DNA from: Chondrilla cf. caribensis
Taxonomy: Eukaryota; Porifera; Demospongiae; Chondrillida; Chondrillidae
Assembly (NCBI GenBank): GCA_964020155.1
Contig: OZ026552.1
Coordinates: 4,656,548-4,720,547 of the forward strand
Length of the DNA stretch: 64,000 nt
Direction: 5' to 3'
Shown here: one piece after another, positions 48,105 through 59,418 of the stretch
Position numbering within the stretch: position 1 is the stretch's first letter
Layout: each line of letters begins with the position of its first letter
Notes under the pieces: generated by a model
What the model was told of the DNA's origin: nothing
What the model saw: only the letters and a program-made list of their open reading frames with translations
The model's database searches: none
Program-made: the position numbers and the translations under genes

Positions 48105-48926
48105 GTACATCTACCATCCCGTTGTGTCTGTGGCCAGCATTTTACCATCGAGCATGCACTTAGCTGACCAAGAGGCGGATTTCCTACCATCCGGCACAAT
48201 GAAATCCGTAACATCACAGCAGACCTCCTGAGTGGGGTTTGCCATTGTGTCGGAATAGAGCCAAGCTTGCAGCCCGCCACCGGTGAACAATTTCATCACA
48301 AGACTTCCAACAGAGAAGATGGAGCCAGGCTCGACATTGTTGCACAAAGTTTTTGGGGGAGAGATAGACAGAGTGCATTCGTTGACGTGAGGGTGTTCAA
48401 CCCATACGCACCTTGCTATCGAAACTCCACCCCAGCCCAGTGCTATCGGAAAAATGAATTGGAAAAGAAGAGGGCCTATGAAGAACGTGTGCGGGAAATA
48501 GAACACGGCTCCTTCTCTCCACTAGTTTTTTCAGCAGCTGGAGGAATGGGCACCATCGCGACTACTGTTTATAAGAGAATAGCTTCTCTCATGGCTGAAA
48601 AACAAGGAAGGCCTTACAGCTCGACACTACACTGGTTAAGATGTCGATTGAATTTTTCATTACTACGATCAGCCATCATGTGCATCCGTGGCTCACGGTC
48701 TATCTTCCCCTCAAACTGCTCGATCACAGCCGTAGAGTCCATTGACCTGGCCATTCAAGAAGGTCAGGTGCCAGCATGCTAAATCAACATTACTATACTA
48801 TTATTATTATTATCACTATCTTTATATATTAGCATCTTTATTATTATTATTATTATGCTGGATCTATTATATTATTAATTTTGTGAGTGTGTTATCAAGC
48901 AGATCTTAAAATCTGTAAAAAAAAAC
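48105..48926 (+). pseudogene. 5'-truncated retroelement fragment: C-terminal domain of an RT polyprotein
   Basis: Frame at about 48112-48782: RCVCGQHFTIEHALS, a TGA where Cys is expected, PRGGFPTIRHNEIR, then EDGARLDIVAQSFWG and FVDVRVFNPYAPC, ending QVPAC and TAA at 48782. The CxC...H zinc motif followed by a D...D...FxDVRV pattern recalls the C-terminal zinc plus PD-(D/E)XK-like region found in some RT elements of lower metazoans. About 140 bp of AT-rich 3' UTR and a short A run (48917-48925) follow, as expected for a retrotransposed 3' end. Dead: no RT domain here and one internal stop. Confidence 0.72.
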
Positions 48927-49513
48927 TCTGTACATGACACCTACTCTGTGCATAACACTTGCGTATGTATTGGTTGTTCTATAGATATTGCTAGTATCAA
49001 ATTCTATCCTGCCAGAGGTACATTCACATGTACTCACAGATGATGTACATATGTACTATTAGTGAACCTCCTCAACAGTAAAGCATACATCAAACATATC
49101 AAGTGAAGATGTGGCTACTTTGAACTAGCCTCATTAGTAACCTCAGCAACATCCTTTGAAATGAACCATTTAAATCAAAATTTAAATCAACCAGTCTAGT
49201 ATCTAGTGTCTTCTGGATTCTTTACAAATGCACAACATACTCAATGACCTGATCCTATCATTATACATACATTTGACTAATGCCAACATAAGACAGGCTT
49301 ACAGTACAGCATACATTAGGAAGGAGTTAATAGTACACAGCTTAATTCACCAGCATACATATATATGGAGCAGCTTACAATTTGACAGAAACACTACAAC
49401 AACACACTGTCAGTACGTACATTGAAGAACAGCAGATGCTCTCAATGAGATTCATTGTCAGTGAATAATTTTAAAAATAGTTACAACTGCTGCATAACTG
49501 GAAGTTGAACGGC
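48927..49513. other. Spacer before copy 14
   Basis: Minisatellite vestige, then a second copy of the same ~45-bp flank that precedes the retroelement fragment (ATAGATATTGCTAGTATCAAAT), then a pre-promoter block with a deletion near 49170. No gene seen. Confidence 0.65.
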
Positions 49514-49521
49514 TATAAATA
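49514..49521 (+). promoter_or_regulatory. Type A promoter placed before a type B gene (copy 14)
   Basis: TATAAATA in full type A context (GAAGTTGAACGGC before, TGTGTAGATTCAAGAG after), but the downstream gene is type B. The native type B TATA seen at 40708 is deleted. The distance to the ATG is 123 bp, so a longer 5' UTR is expected. Confidence 0.72.
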
Positions 49522-49636
49522 CAGGACAACGCTCTAGCTGAACACCGGCTGGTGTGTAGATTCAAGAGTTAGAAAGCAGAGCCACCTATGTACGTACTAC
49601 CACTGACCAATGTTTGAATTCAAGTGTGAGACTAGC

Positions 49637-51243
49637 ATGTGGTGTGTTCTAGTGGCAACTCTCTTGTGCGCTCAAATTATTGTGGCAGAAACTTCCATTC
49701 CTTTGGGAAGAGGTGTAGCTGACACTAGCCACCTTGTGAGCAAGGTAAGTACCACTGAGTACTAAGTGTAGGAATGAGAGGGACATTGTATACAGATTCT
49801 GACAGCAAAAAAACACAACAACAATGTAGATGTGTTGATATGTTGATCCAAATGCACTAAAGAGATAAGTACATATACCATTGACATTCTCAACAAAATA
49901 GGAATGTGTGTACATACGTACGTATACGTACGTATGTACGTAGGTATTAGGAATAGAGTTGAATTGAGAAGCTAACTCTTGTTGTTGTTGTTGTTGTTGT
50001 TGTTGTTGCTGTTTATGGTGATGGTAATGATTGTGCTTTATCCCATTGCAGAGGTCCATACCCACTACACAATGTGACAAGTCTACAGAGGGAAATTCTC
50101 ACTACAACTCCTCACAAACTGACATGGTGTGGATTTGTCAGGGGGGGAGATGGATACCATACAAGTGAGGCATTGCACATCATATGTATGTATGTATGTA
50201 TGTACTGTACATCTGTATGCACATACATACTGTACATATACACATATTGATTGATGGACCAATGAATATATATACACATTACTGACATTCACACCACCGA
50301 TTTATCATCCACCCTACAGACTGACACTTTCACTGGGGACAACCCGGGATTACCCAGGGTCATCCTGTAAGCACATACTGGAATTCCTCAATGCTACCTG
50401 CCACAAGACTCAGATAGATGGACCTTACTGGATCTCACTCAGAGATGAATGCCCTCGGAAGGAACAGACCATACAGGTGAACACATGCTTTTTATCGTGA
50501 ACAAATGTTGAGGAAGGAGATATAGTGGTGGGAAAAGGCAATTCTTCCTACATACGTACATATGTACTGCAGTACTCTCAATTACGTATACTGAGAATAC
50601 ATTTAGTATTTCTTCCTTCTCTCTCTCCTGTTCAACTACTTCAGTACTTTCCACTATACTCAGAATACAATCAGTATTTTTCCTTCTCTCTCATTTCGAA
50701 CAGGTTTGGTGTGACATGTCCACATGTGGAGGAGGATGGACACTAGTGTGGAAACACTCCTACATGGAGGTTACTCCACTCACATCAGACATGTACTACT
50801 TCTCCGATCACTACAGACCCTGTACCGATATCAACAGTGGATGGTGCAATGTACCCTATAAATCTCGCCTCAAGCCCACTGAAATGATGATAGTTGCCTA
50901 CCACAACAAAAGAGTTGTGTATGCTTATCGAGGGAAATTTAACCGTAACATTGACTCGGACTGGACAGGAGGGATTCTATTGGATCACCACAAGTGTGTG
51001 GACCATTGTACCAGTAGTAATGGAGTACGTCCAGCACCTAGTGATCATGCTAATAGAGATAACAGACTTCTTGGGATTGCCTTTGATAAAACCTCTCCTG
51101 ACAACTACTATGTCAGTTCTGATACATCCTGCACCAGTTTTGACAATCCTGGAGATTGTCGCAGGCATGACTGTCGCCTACCAACTTCCATTTCTGCTAC
51201 ACACAGAAATACTCAAATGACAGTAGCAATTTATGTACGGTGA
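49637..51243 (+). CDS. Array copy 14 (type B), cysteine shifted in exon 4
   Basis: Exons 49637-49744, 50052-50164, 50320-50476 and 50704-51243; 305 aa. Signal peptide MWCVLVATLLCAQIIVAETS; an in-frame ATG also lies 27 bp upstream (49610). Intron 1 has a (TTG)n run near 49980-50008. Exon 4 shows SSDTSCTSF, the shifted-cysteine form shared with copy 11, and CRRHDC in place of CRWxDC, losing an otherwise invariant Trp. Variable residues: TSSN, SDHANRDNRL, T, V, G/R, THRN. Confidence 0.84.
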
Positions 51244-52180
51244 TTGGTTGATGCAGGAATGGGCTGGCAAAGTAACACAATATCTGATACAACTATGTTT
51301 ATGTACATCAATTAATGCATGTACTTACTTGGAAATTTAAGTGAGGAAGTGGAATAATTACATAATACAGAAAATCAATTTTTGGATTCACTGAATGCAT
51401 GGTTATGACGGTTGGGAGGATAGTCCGTACATTATTGGGTGTGCATGTGCATGGCTAGTACATGGGAATACATGCATATAACACATATAATATACACATG
51501 TACACATTGTGGATATGCACTTTGAACCTTCACAACCTGGCAAGGAGTTACTACTCAAAATATTTCAAATTAGCAAGACTCCACTGTACTTGGTTATAGC
51601 CTTGTCTCAACCTCTCATTGGATTATGTAAATGTACATAACACCTACTCTGTACATAACACCTACTCTGTACATAATGCATACACTGTACATAACCAAAT
51701 GAAGATGTGGCTACTTGGAACCAGCCTGGATAGCGAGCTCAGCAAAATCCTTAAAAATGAACCATTTGGAGGGCTTTGGGAATCTCTGGTTTGTGAACCT
51801 TGTAAACATGTTTACAACATTTCATGGATTTCCAAACTTGATTAGAACACAATAGTGTCTTCTGGATTCTTTACAAATGCACAACATACTCAATGACCTG
51901 ATCCTATCATTGTGCATACATTTGACTAATGCCAACATAATACAGGCTTACAGTACAGCATACATTAGGAAGGAGTTGATAGTACACAGCTTAATTCACC
52001 AGCATACATATGGAGCTACTTACAATTTGACAGAAACACTACAACAACACACTGTCAGTACGTACCATGGTACATATGTACATTGAAGAACAGCAGATGC
52101 TCTGAATGAGATTCATTGCCAATGAATAATCTTAAAATTACCAATAGTTACAACTGCTACATAACCTGAAGTTGAACGGC
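51244..52180. other. Spacer copy 14 to copy 15
   Basis: 3' flank, four-unit minisatellite (51629-51700), then a shortened pre-promoter block beginning CAAATGAAGATGTGGC, the same joint as in the next spacer. No gene seen. Confidence 0.7.
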
Positions 52181-52188
52181 TATAAATA
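52181..52188 (+). promoter_or_regulatory. TATA box of copy 15
   Basis: TATAAATA 61 bp before the ATG; upstream core ACCTGAAGT. Confidence 0.65.
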
Positions 52189-52241
52189 CAGGACATATCT
52201 CTAGCTGAACACCGGCTGGTGTGTAGATTCAAGAGGGCAAC

Positions 52242-53368
52242 ATGTGGAGCTTTCTGGTAGTGATCTTGATCATTGTTGAGATTGGGTCAGTGGAGAACAC
52301 TGTCTTGTTGGAGGAGACAACAACTGACATATCTCACACTATCAACAAGGTGAGTGGGGGAGGTGGAGGAACACTGGTTGTGGGGTGATGGTGATGGTGA
52401 CCACATTCATCTACTCTACAGAGATCAGCACCAACTAAACCATGCGTCAAATCTAGGGAAGGAAACGCCATCTACAGTCAGCAACAAACTGATACAGTGT
52501 GGATTTGTAAGAGTGGAAAGTGGACACCTTTCAAGTAAGACACTATATATATAGGAATATATGGCACACACAACACAATGTACTGCACTCCATTCCACAG
52601 GCTAACACTCTCACTGGGAGCTACTCGAGATGTTCCCGCATCATCCTGTAAGGAGATACGACAATCACTAACTGCTAACTGCTACCAACCTCCAACAGAT
52701 GGGATGTACTGGATCACAATACAAGACCAATGTACCAACCAGACACAGACTATAAAGGTAACATGCTACAATACATCACGGAATGTACATTACAACTTAC
52801 ATCCTCTCTCTCTCGTACACTACAACAGGTTTGGTGTGACATGTCCACATGTGGAGGAGGATGGACACTAGTGTGGAAACACTCCTACATGGAGGTTACT
52901 CCACTCACATCAGACATGTACTACTTCTCCGATCACTACAGACCCTGTACCGATATCAACAGTGGATGGTGCAATGTACCCCATAAATCTCGCCTCAAGC
53001 CCACTGAAATGATGATAGTCGCCTACCACAACAAAAGAGCCGTGTATGCCTATCGAGGGAAATTTAACCGTAACATTGACTCGGACTGGACAGGAGGGAT
53101 TCTACTGGATCACCACAAGTGTGTGGACCATTGTGCCAGAAGTGAACATAATGGAGTTCGTCCAGCACCTACTGCTGCAGATGATAACAGACTTCTTGGG
53201 ATTGCCTTTAACAAACACACTCCTGACAACTACTACGAAAATTGTGATACATTCTGGAGCAACTTTGACAATCCTAGAGAGTGTCGCTGGTCTAACTGTC
53301 ACCTGCCAACTTCCATTTCTACTACAAACAAACATACTCAAATGACAGTAGCCATTTATGTACGGTGA
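52242..53368 (+). CDS. Array copy 15 (type A)
   Basis: Exons 52242-52349, 52422-52534, 52601-52757 and 52829-53368; 305 aa. Exon 2 is altered in its first Cys motif (TKPCVKS for TTPCDKS). Exon 4 has RAVYAYR for RVVYAYR. Variable residues: ARSEHN, TAADDNRL, FNKHTPD for FDKxSPD, E, WSN, R/S/H with SNC, STTNKH. No lesion seen. Confidence 0.85.
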
Positions 53369-54374
53369 TTGGTTGATGCAGGAATGGGCTGGCAAAGTAA
53401 CACAATATCTGATACAACTATGTTTATGTACATCAATTAATGCATGTACTTACTTGGAAATTTAAGTGAGGCAGTGGAATAATTACATAATACAGAAAAT
53501 CAATTTTTGGATTCACTGAATACATGGTCATGACGGTTGGGAGGATAGTCCGTACATTATTGGGTGTACATGTGCATGGCTAGTACATGGGAATACATGC
53601 ATATAACACACATAATATACCCATGTATACATTGTGGATATGCACTTTGAACCTTCACAACCTGGCAAGGAGTTACTGCTCAAAATATGTCAAATTACCA
53701 AGACTCCACTGTACTTGGTTATAGCCTTGTCTCAACCTCTCATTGGATTATGTAAATGTACATAACACCTATTCTATACATAACACCTACTCTGTACATA
53801 ACACCTACTATGTACATAACACCTACTCGGTACATAACACCTACTTGGTACATAACACCTACTCTGTACATAATGCCTACACTGTACATAACCAAATGAA
53901 GATGTGGCTACTTGGATACAGCCTGGATAGCGAGCTAAGCAAAATCCTTAAAAATGAACCATTTGGAGGGCTTTGGGAATCTCTGGTTTGTGAACCTTGT
54001 AAACATGTTTACAACATTTCATGGATTTCCAAACTTGATTAGAACACAATAGTGTCTTCTGGATTCTTTACAAATGCACAACATACTCAATGACCTGATC
54101 CTAGCATTGTATATACATTTGACTAATGCCAACATAAGACTGGCTTACAGTACAGCATACATTAGGAAGGAGTTAATAGTACACAGCTTAATTCACTAGC
54201 ATACATATGGAGCTATACTTACAATTTGACAGAAACACTACAACAACACACTGTTAGTACGTACCATGGTACATATGTACATTGAAGAACAGCAGATGCT
54301 CTGAATGAGATTCATTGCCAATGAATAATCTTAAAAAATAGTTACAACTGCTGCATAACCAGAAATTGAACGGC
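53369..54374. other. Spacer copy 15 to copy 16
   Basis: Near-duplicate of the spacer 51244-52180 with a longer minisatellite (53753-53895, eight units). No gene seen. Confidence 0.7.
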
Positions 54375-54382
54375 TATAAATA
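54375..54382 (+). promoter_or_regulatory. TATA box of copy 16
   Basis: TATAAATA 61 bp before the ATG; upstream core ACCAGAAAT. Confidence 0.6.
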
Positions 54383-54435
54383 CAGGACATATCTCCAGCT
54401 GAACATCAGCTGGTGTGTAGATTCAAGAGGTCAAC

Positions 54436-55566
54436 ATGTGGAGCTTTCTGGTAGTGATCTTGATCATTGGTGAGATTGGTTCAGTGGAGAGCACTGTCTC
54501 CTTGGAGGAGACAACAACTGACATATCTCACACGATCAACAAGGTGAGTGGGGGAGGTGGAGGAACACTGGTTGTGGGGTGATGGTGATGGTGACCACAT
54601 TCATCTACTCTACAGAGATCAGCACCAACTACATCATGTGACAAATCTAGGGAAGGAAACGCCATCTACAGTCAGCAACAAACTGATACAGTGTGGATTT
54701 GTAAGAGTGGAAAGTGGACACCTTTCAAGTAAGACACTATATATATAGGAATATATGACACACACAACACAATGTACTGTACTCCATTCTACAGGCTAAC
54801 ACTCTCACTGGGAGCTACTCGAGATGTTCCCGCATCATCTTGTAAGGAGATACGACAATCACTAACTGCTAACTGCTACCAACCTCCAACAGATGGGATG
54901 TACTGGATCACAATACAAGACCAATGTACCAACCAGACACAGACTATAAAGGTAACATGCTACAATACATCACGGAATGTACATTACAACTTACATCCTC
55001 TCTCTCTCTCTCGTACACTACAAAAGGTTTGGTGTGACATGTCCACATGTGGAGGAGGATGGACACTAGTGTGGAAACACTCCTACATGGAGGTTACTCC
55101 ACTCACATCAGACATGTACTACTTCTCCAATCACTACAGACCCTGTACCGATATCAACAGTGGATGGTGCAATGTACCCCATAAATCTCACCTCAAGCCC
55201 ACTGAAATGATGATAGTTGCCTACCACAACAAAACAGTCGTGTATGCCTATTGAGGGAAATTTAACCGTAACATTGACTCAGACTGGACAGGAGGGATTC
55301 TACTGGATCACCACAAGTGTGTGGACCATTGTACCAGAAGTAATGGAGTTCGTCCAGCACCTAGTAATAATGACAGTAGAGATAACAGACTTCTTGGGAT
55401 TGCATTTGATAAACACACTCCTGATAACTACTATGACAATTGTGATACATTCCAGAGAAGTTTCGACAATCCTGGAGAGTGTCGCTGGCATGACTGTCAC
55501 CTGCCAACTAACATTTCTGCTAAAAACGCTGGTACTCAAATGACAGTAGCCATTTATGTACGGTGA
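54436..55566 (+). pseudogene. Array copy 16 (type A), nonsense codon in exon 4
   Basis: Exons 54436-54543, 54616-54728, 54795-54951 and 55027-55566. The conserved AYRGKF is interrupted: CGA (Arg) is TGA at 55252-55254, one transition at a CpG-type codon. This truncates the protein before the variable half. The frame downstream remains fully open to the normal stop, so the lesion looks recent. Intron 3 is 75 bp and open in frame. Variable residues past the stop: TRSN, SNNDSRDNRL, HTPD, D, QRS, G/H/H, NISAKNAG. Confidence 0.88.
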
Positions 55567-56615
55567 TTGGTTGATGCAGGAATGGGCTGGCAAAGTAACA
55601 CAATATCTCATACAACTATGTTTACGTACGTCAATTAATGCATGTACTTACTTGGAAATTTAACTGAGGCAGTGGAATAATTACATAATACAGAAAATCA
55701 ATTTTTGGATTCACTGAATGCATGGTCATGACGGTTGGGAGGATAGTCCATACATTATTGGGTGTACATGTGCATGGCTAGTACATGGGAATACATGCAT
55801 GTAACACATATAATATACCCATGTACACATTGTGGATATGCACTTTGAACCTTCACAACCTGGCAGGGAGTTACTGCTCAACTACTCTGTACATAACACC
55901 TACACTGTACGTAACACACCTACTCTGTACATAACACCCACTCTGTACATAACGTCCACTCTGTTCCGAACACCTACTCTGTTCGAAATTCATAACACTT
56001 ACTGGTTCTGGTCTATAGTAATTGCTGGTAACAAATTCTGTCCTGCCAGAGGCACATTCACATGCACTCACAGACTATGTATGCATGTGCTATTAGTGAA
56101 CCTCCTCAACAGTAAAGCATACATCAAACATATCAAGTAAAGATGTGGCTACTTTGAACCAGCCTCATTAGTGACCTTGCTCAGCAACATCCTTTGAAAT
56201 GAACCATTTGGAGGGCTTTGGAGACCTCAGGTTAATGAACCTTGTAAACATGTCTACAACATTTCATGGATTTCAGAGATGATTGAAACACAATAGTGTC
56301 TTCTAGATTCTTTACAAATGTACAACACACTCAATGACCTGATCCTATCATTGTGCATACATTTGACTAATGCCAACATAAGACAGGCTTACAGTACAGC
56401 ATACATTAGGAAGGAGTTAATAGTACACAGCTCAATTCACCAGTATACATATGGAGCTACTTACAATTTGACAGAAACACTACAACAACACACTGTCAGT
56501 ACGTACCATGGTACATATGTACATTGAATAACAACAGATGCTCTAAATGAGATTCATTGTCAATGAATAATTTTGAAAATAGTTACAACTTCTACATAAC
56601 TGGAAGCTGAACGGC
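55567..56615. other. Spacer copy 16 to copy 17
   Basis: The 3' flank is cut short inside GTTACTGCTCAA and joins the minisatellite directly (55879-55995); the TTAGCAAGACTCCAC section is lost. Pre-promoter block follows. No gene seen. Confidence 0.7.
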
Positions 56616-56623
56616 TATAAATA
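56616..56623 (+). promoter_or_regulatory. TATA box of copy 17
   Basis: TATAAATA 61 bp before the ATG; upstream core ACTGGAAGC. Confidence 0.65.
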
Positions 56624-56676
56624 CAGGACATATCTCCAGCTGAACATCAGCTGGTGTGTAGATTCAAGAGGTTAAC

Positions 56677-57805
56677 ATGTGGAGCTTTCTGGTAGTGATC
56701 TTGATCATTGTTGAGATTGGTTCAGTGGAGAACACTGTCTCCTTGGAGGAGACAACAACTGACATATCTCACACTATCAACAAGGTGAGTGGGGGAGGTG
56801 GAGGAACACTGGTTGTGGGGTGATGGTGATGGTGACCACATTCATCTACTCTACAGAGATCAGCACCAACTACACCATGTGATAAATCTAGGGAAGGAAA
56901 CGCCATCTACAGTCAGCAACAAACTGATACAGTGTGGATTTGTAAGAGTGGAAAGTGGACACCTTTCAAGTAAGACACTAGATATAGGAATATATGACAC
57001 ACACAACACAATGTACTGTACTCCATTCCACAGGCTAACACTCTCACTGGGAGCTACTCGATATGTTCCCGCATCATCCTGTAAGGAGATACGACAATCA
57101 CTAACTGCTAACTGCTACCAACCTCCAACAGATGGGATGTACTGGATCACAATACAAGACCAGTGTACCAACCAGACACAGACTATAAAGGTAACATGCT
57201 ACAATACATCACAGAATGTACATTACAACTTACATCCTCTCTCTCTCTCTCGTACACTACAACAGGTTTGGTGTGACATGTCCACATGTGGAGGAGGATG
57301 GACACTAGTGTGGAAACACTCCTACATGGAGGTTACTCCACTCACATCAGACATGTACTACTTCTCCAATCACTACAGACCCTGTACCGATATCAACAGT
57401 GGATGGTGCAATGTACCCCAGAAATCTCGCCTCAAGCCCACTGAAATGATGATAGTTGCCTACCACAACAAAAGAGTCGTGTACGCCTATCGGGGGAAAT
57501 TCAACCGTAACATTGACTCGGACTGGACAGGAGGGATTCTACTGGATCACCACAAGTGTGTGGACCATTGTGATAAAAATAATGGAGTTCGTCCAGCACC
57601 TAGTGCTCATGTTAATAGAGATAACAGACTTCTTGGGATTGCCTTTGATAAAGTCTCTCCTGACAACTACTATTACAATTGTGATACATTATGCAACAGT
57701 TTTGACAATCCTGTAGAGTGTCGCTGGCATGACTGTCGCCTACCAACTTCCATTTCTGCTACAAAATATGTGACTCAAATGACAGTAGCCATTTATGTAC
57801 GGTGA
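56677..57805 (+). CDS. Array copy 17 (type A), extra cysteine in exon 4
   Basis: Exons 56677-56784, 56857-56969, 57034-57190 and 57266-57805; 305 aa. Exon 4 reads NCDTLCNSF, keeping the ancestral Cys and also having one at the position used in copies 11 and 14, so it looks like an intermediate between the two cysteine layouts. Intron 3 is 75 bp and open. Exon 3 has ATRYVPASS. Variable residues: HCDKNN, SAHVNRDNRL, V, Y, V/H/R, TKYV. Confidence 0.86.
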
Positions 57806-58115
57806 TTGGTTGCTGCAGGAATGGGATGGCAAAGTAACACAATATCTGATACAACTATGTTTATGTACATCAATTAATGCATGTACTTACTTGGAAATTT
57901 AAGTAAGGCAGTGGAATAATTACATAATACAAAAAAATCAATTTTTGGATTCACTGAATGCATGGTCATGACGGTTGGGAGGATAGTCCGTACATTATTG
58001 GGTGTACATGTGCATGGCCAGTACATGGGAATACATGCATGTAGCACATATAATATATCCATATACACATTGTGGATATGCACTTTGAACCTTCACAACC
58101 TGGCAAGGAGTTACT
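57806..58115. other. 3' flank of copy 17
   Basis: Common flank up to GGAGTTACT, where the 360-bp element is inserted. No gene seen. Confidence 0.7.
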
Positions 58116-58475
58116 TAATGCTGGGACGATTAATTGATTAATTGATTAATCAATCGATTTTCATTTCAGATCTGATTATCGATAATAGCGCAAGGATATC
58201 GATTAATCACAGGAAGTAATTAAGTGAGTATAACAGGAAGCCACCCCCACCTTATTACCCAGAACCTTCACTCCATGGGTTCAATTTCGTACCTGAAATA
58301 CAAGAAGGATTCTATGGACTTCACTTCATGTCTATTGGATGATTACTCCATCTAATAAAGTGGGAGTGGTTTCCAGTCACGCCCATTTAATTGCTTCCGG
58401 TGATTAATCAATTAATCAATCGGTTAATATGTACTGATAATCGATTTGAAAATTACAGCCGATTTCCCAGCCCTA
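58116..58475. mobile_element. 360-bp hAT-like MITE
   Basis: Flanked by a perfect 8-bp target duplication GAGTTACT (58108-58115 and 58476-58483), single in every other 3' flank. Ends TAATGCTGGGA and, reversed from the right, TAGGGCTGGGA. An 8-bp duplication with such ends fits the hAT superfamily. Subterminal parts are rich in ATTAATCAATCGATT palindromes. No transposase. Confidence 0.9.
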
Positions 58476-59280
58476 GAGTTACTGCTAAAGCACTCTGTAT
58501 ATAACACCTACTGATTGTTCTATAGTAATTGCTGTTAACAAATTCTATCCTGCCAGAGCCACATTCACATGCACTCACAGATGATGTACGTATGTACTAT
58601 TAGTGAACCTCCTCAACAGTAAAGCATACACCAAACATATCAAGTGAAGATGTGGCTACTTCAAACCAGCCTCATTAGTGAGCTTCCTCAGCAAATTCTT
58701 TGAAACAAACCAATTACAGTGCATAGGAGACCTCGGGTTCATGAACCTTGTAAATGTTTTTATGGTTCTTCAAAGTCAATTGAATTACAATAGTGTCTTT
58801 TGGATTCTTTACAAATGCACAACATACTCAATGACCTGATCCTATCATTGATTCTCAGTAAAATCCTTTGAAACGAACCCTTTGCAGTGCTCCAGAGACC
58901 TAAGCTTCATGAACCTTACAAACAGATTTCCAAAGTTGATTGAAATACAATAGTGTCTTCTGGATTCTTTACTGCACAACATACTCAATGACCTGATCCT
59001 ATCATTGTGCATACATTTGACTAATGCCAACATAATACAGGCTTACAGTACAGCATACATTAGGAATGAGTTAATAGTACACAGGTAAATTTACCAGCAT
59101 ACATATGGAGCTATTCAATTTGACAGAAACACTACAACAACACACTGTCAGTACGTACCATGGGTACATAATATTATGTACATTGAAGAACAGCAGAAGC
59201 TCTAAATGAGATTCATTGGCAATGAATAATTTTAAAATTACCAATAGTTACAGCTGCTACGTGACCAGAAGTTGAACAGC
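58476..59280. other. Spacer before copy 18
   Basis: One minisatellite vestige and a pre-promoter block with the same internal duplication as before copy 9 (CTTTACAAATGCACAAC and again near 58960). No gene seen. Confidence 0.6.
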
Positions 59281-59359
59281 TATAAATACAAGACAACACA
59301 CATCTGAACACTGGCTGGTGTGTAGATTCAAGAGTTAGAAAGCAGGCAGACTATAAATA
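59281..59359 (+). promoter_or_regulatory. Tandem promoter of copy 18: type A TATA then type B TATA
   Basis: TATAAATA at 59281-59288 in type A context and again at 59352-59359 in type B context, 138 and 67 bp before the ATG. The join is after GATTCAAGAGTTAG, the same as in copy 14. Confidence 0.75.
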
Positions 59360-59418
59360 CACCAGAGCTACGTATGTACTACAACTGACCAATGTTTGAA
59401 TTCAAGTGCAAGACTAAC

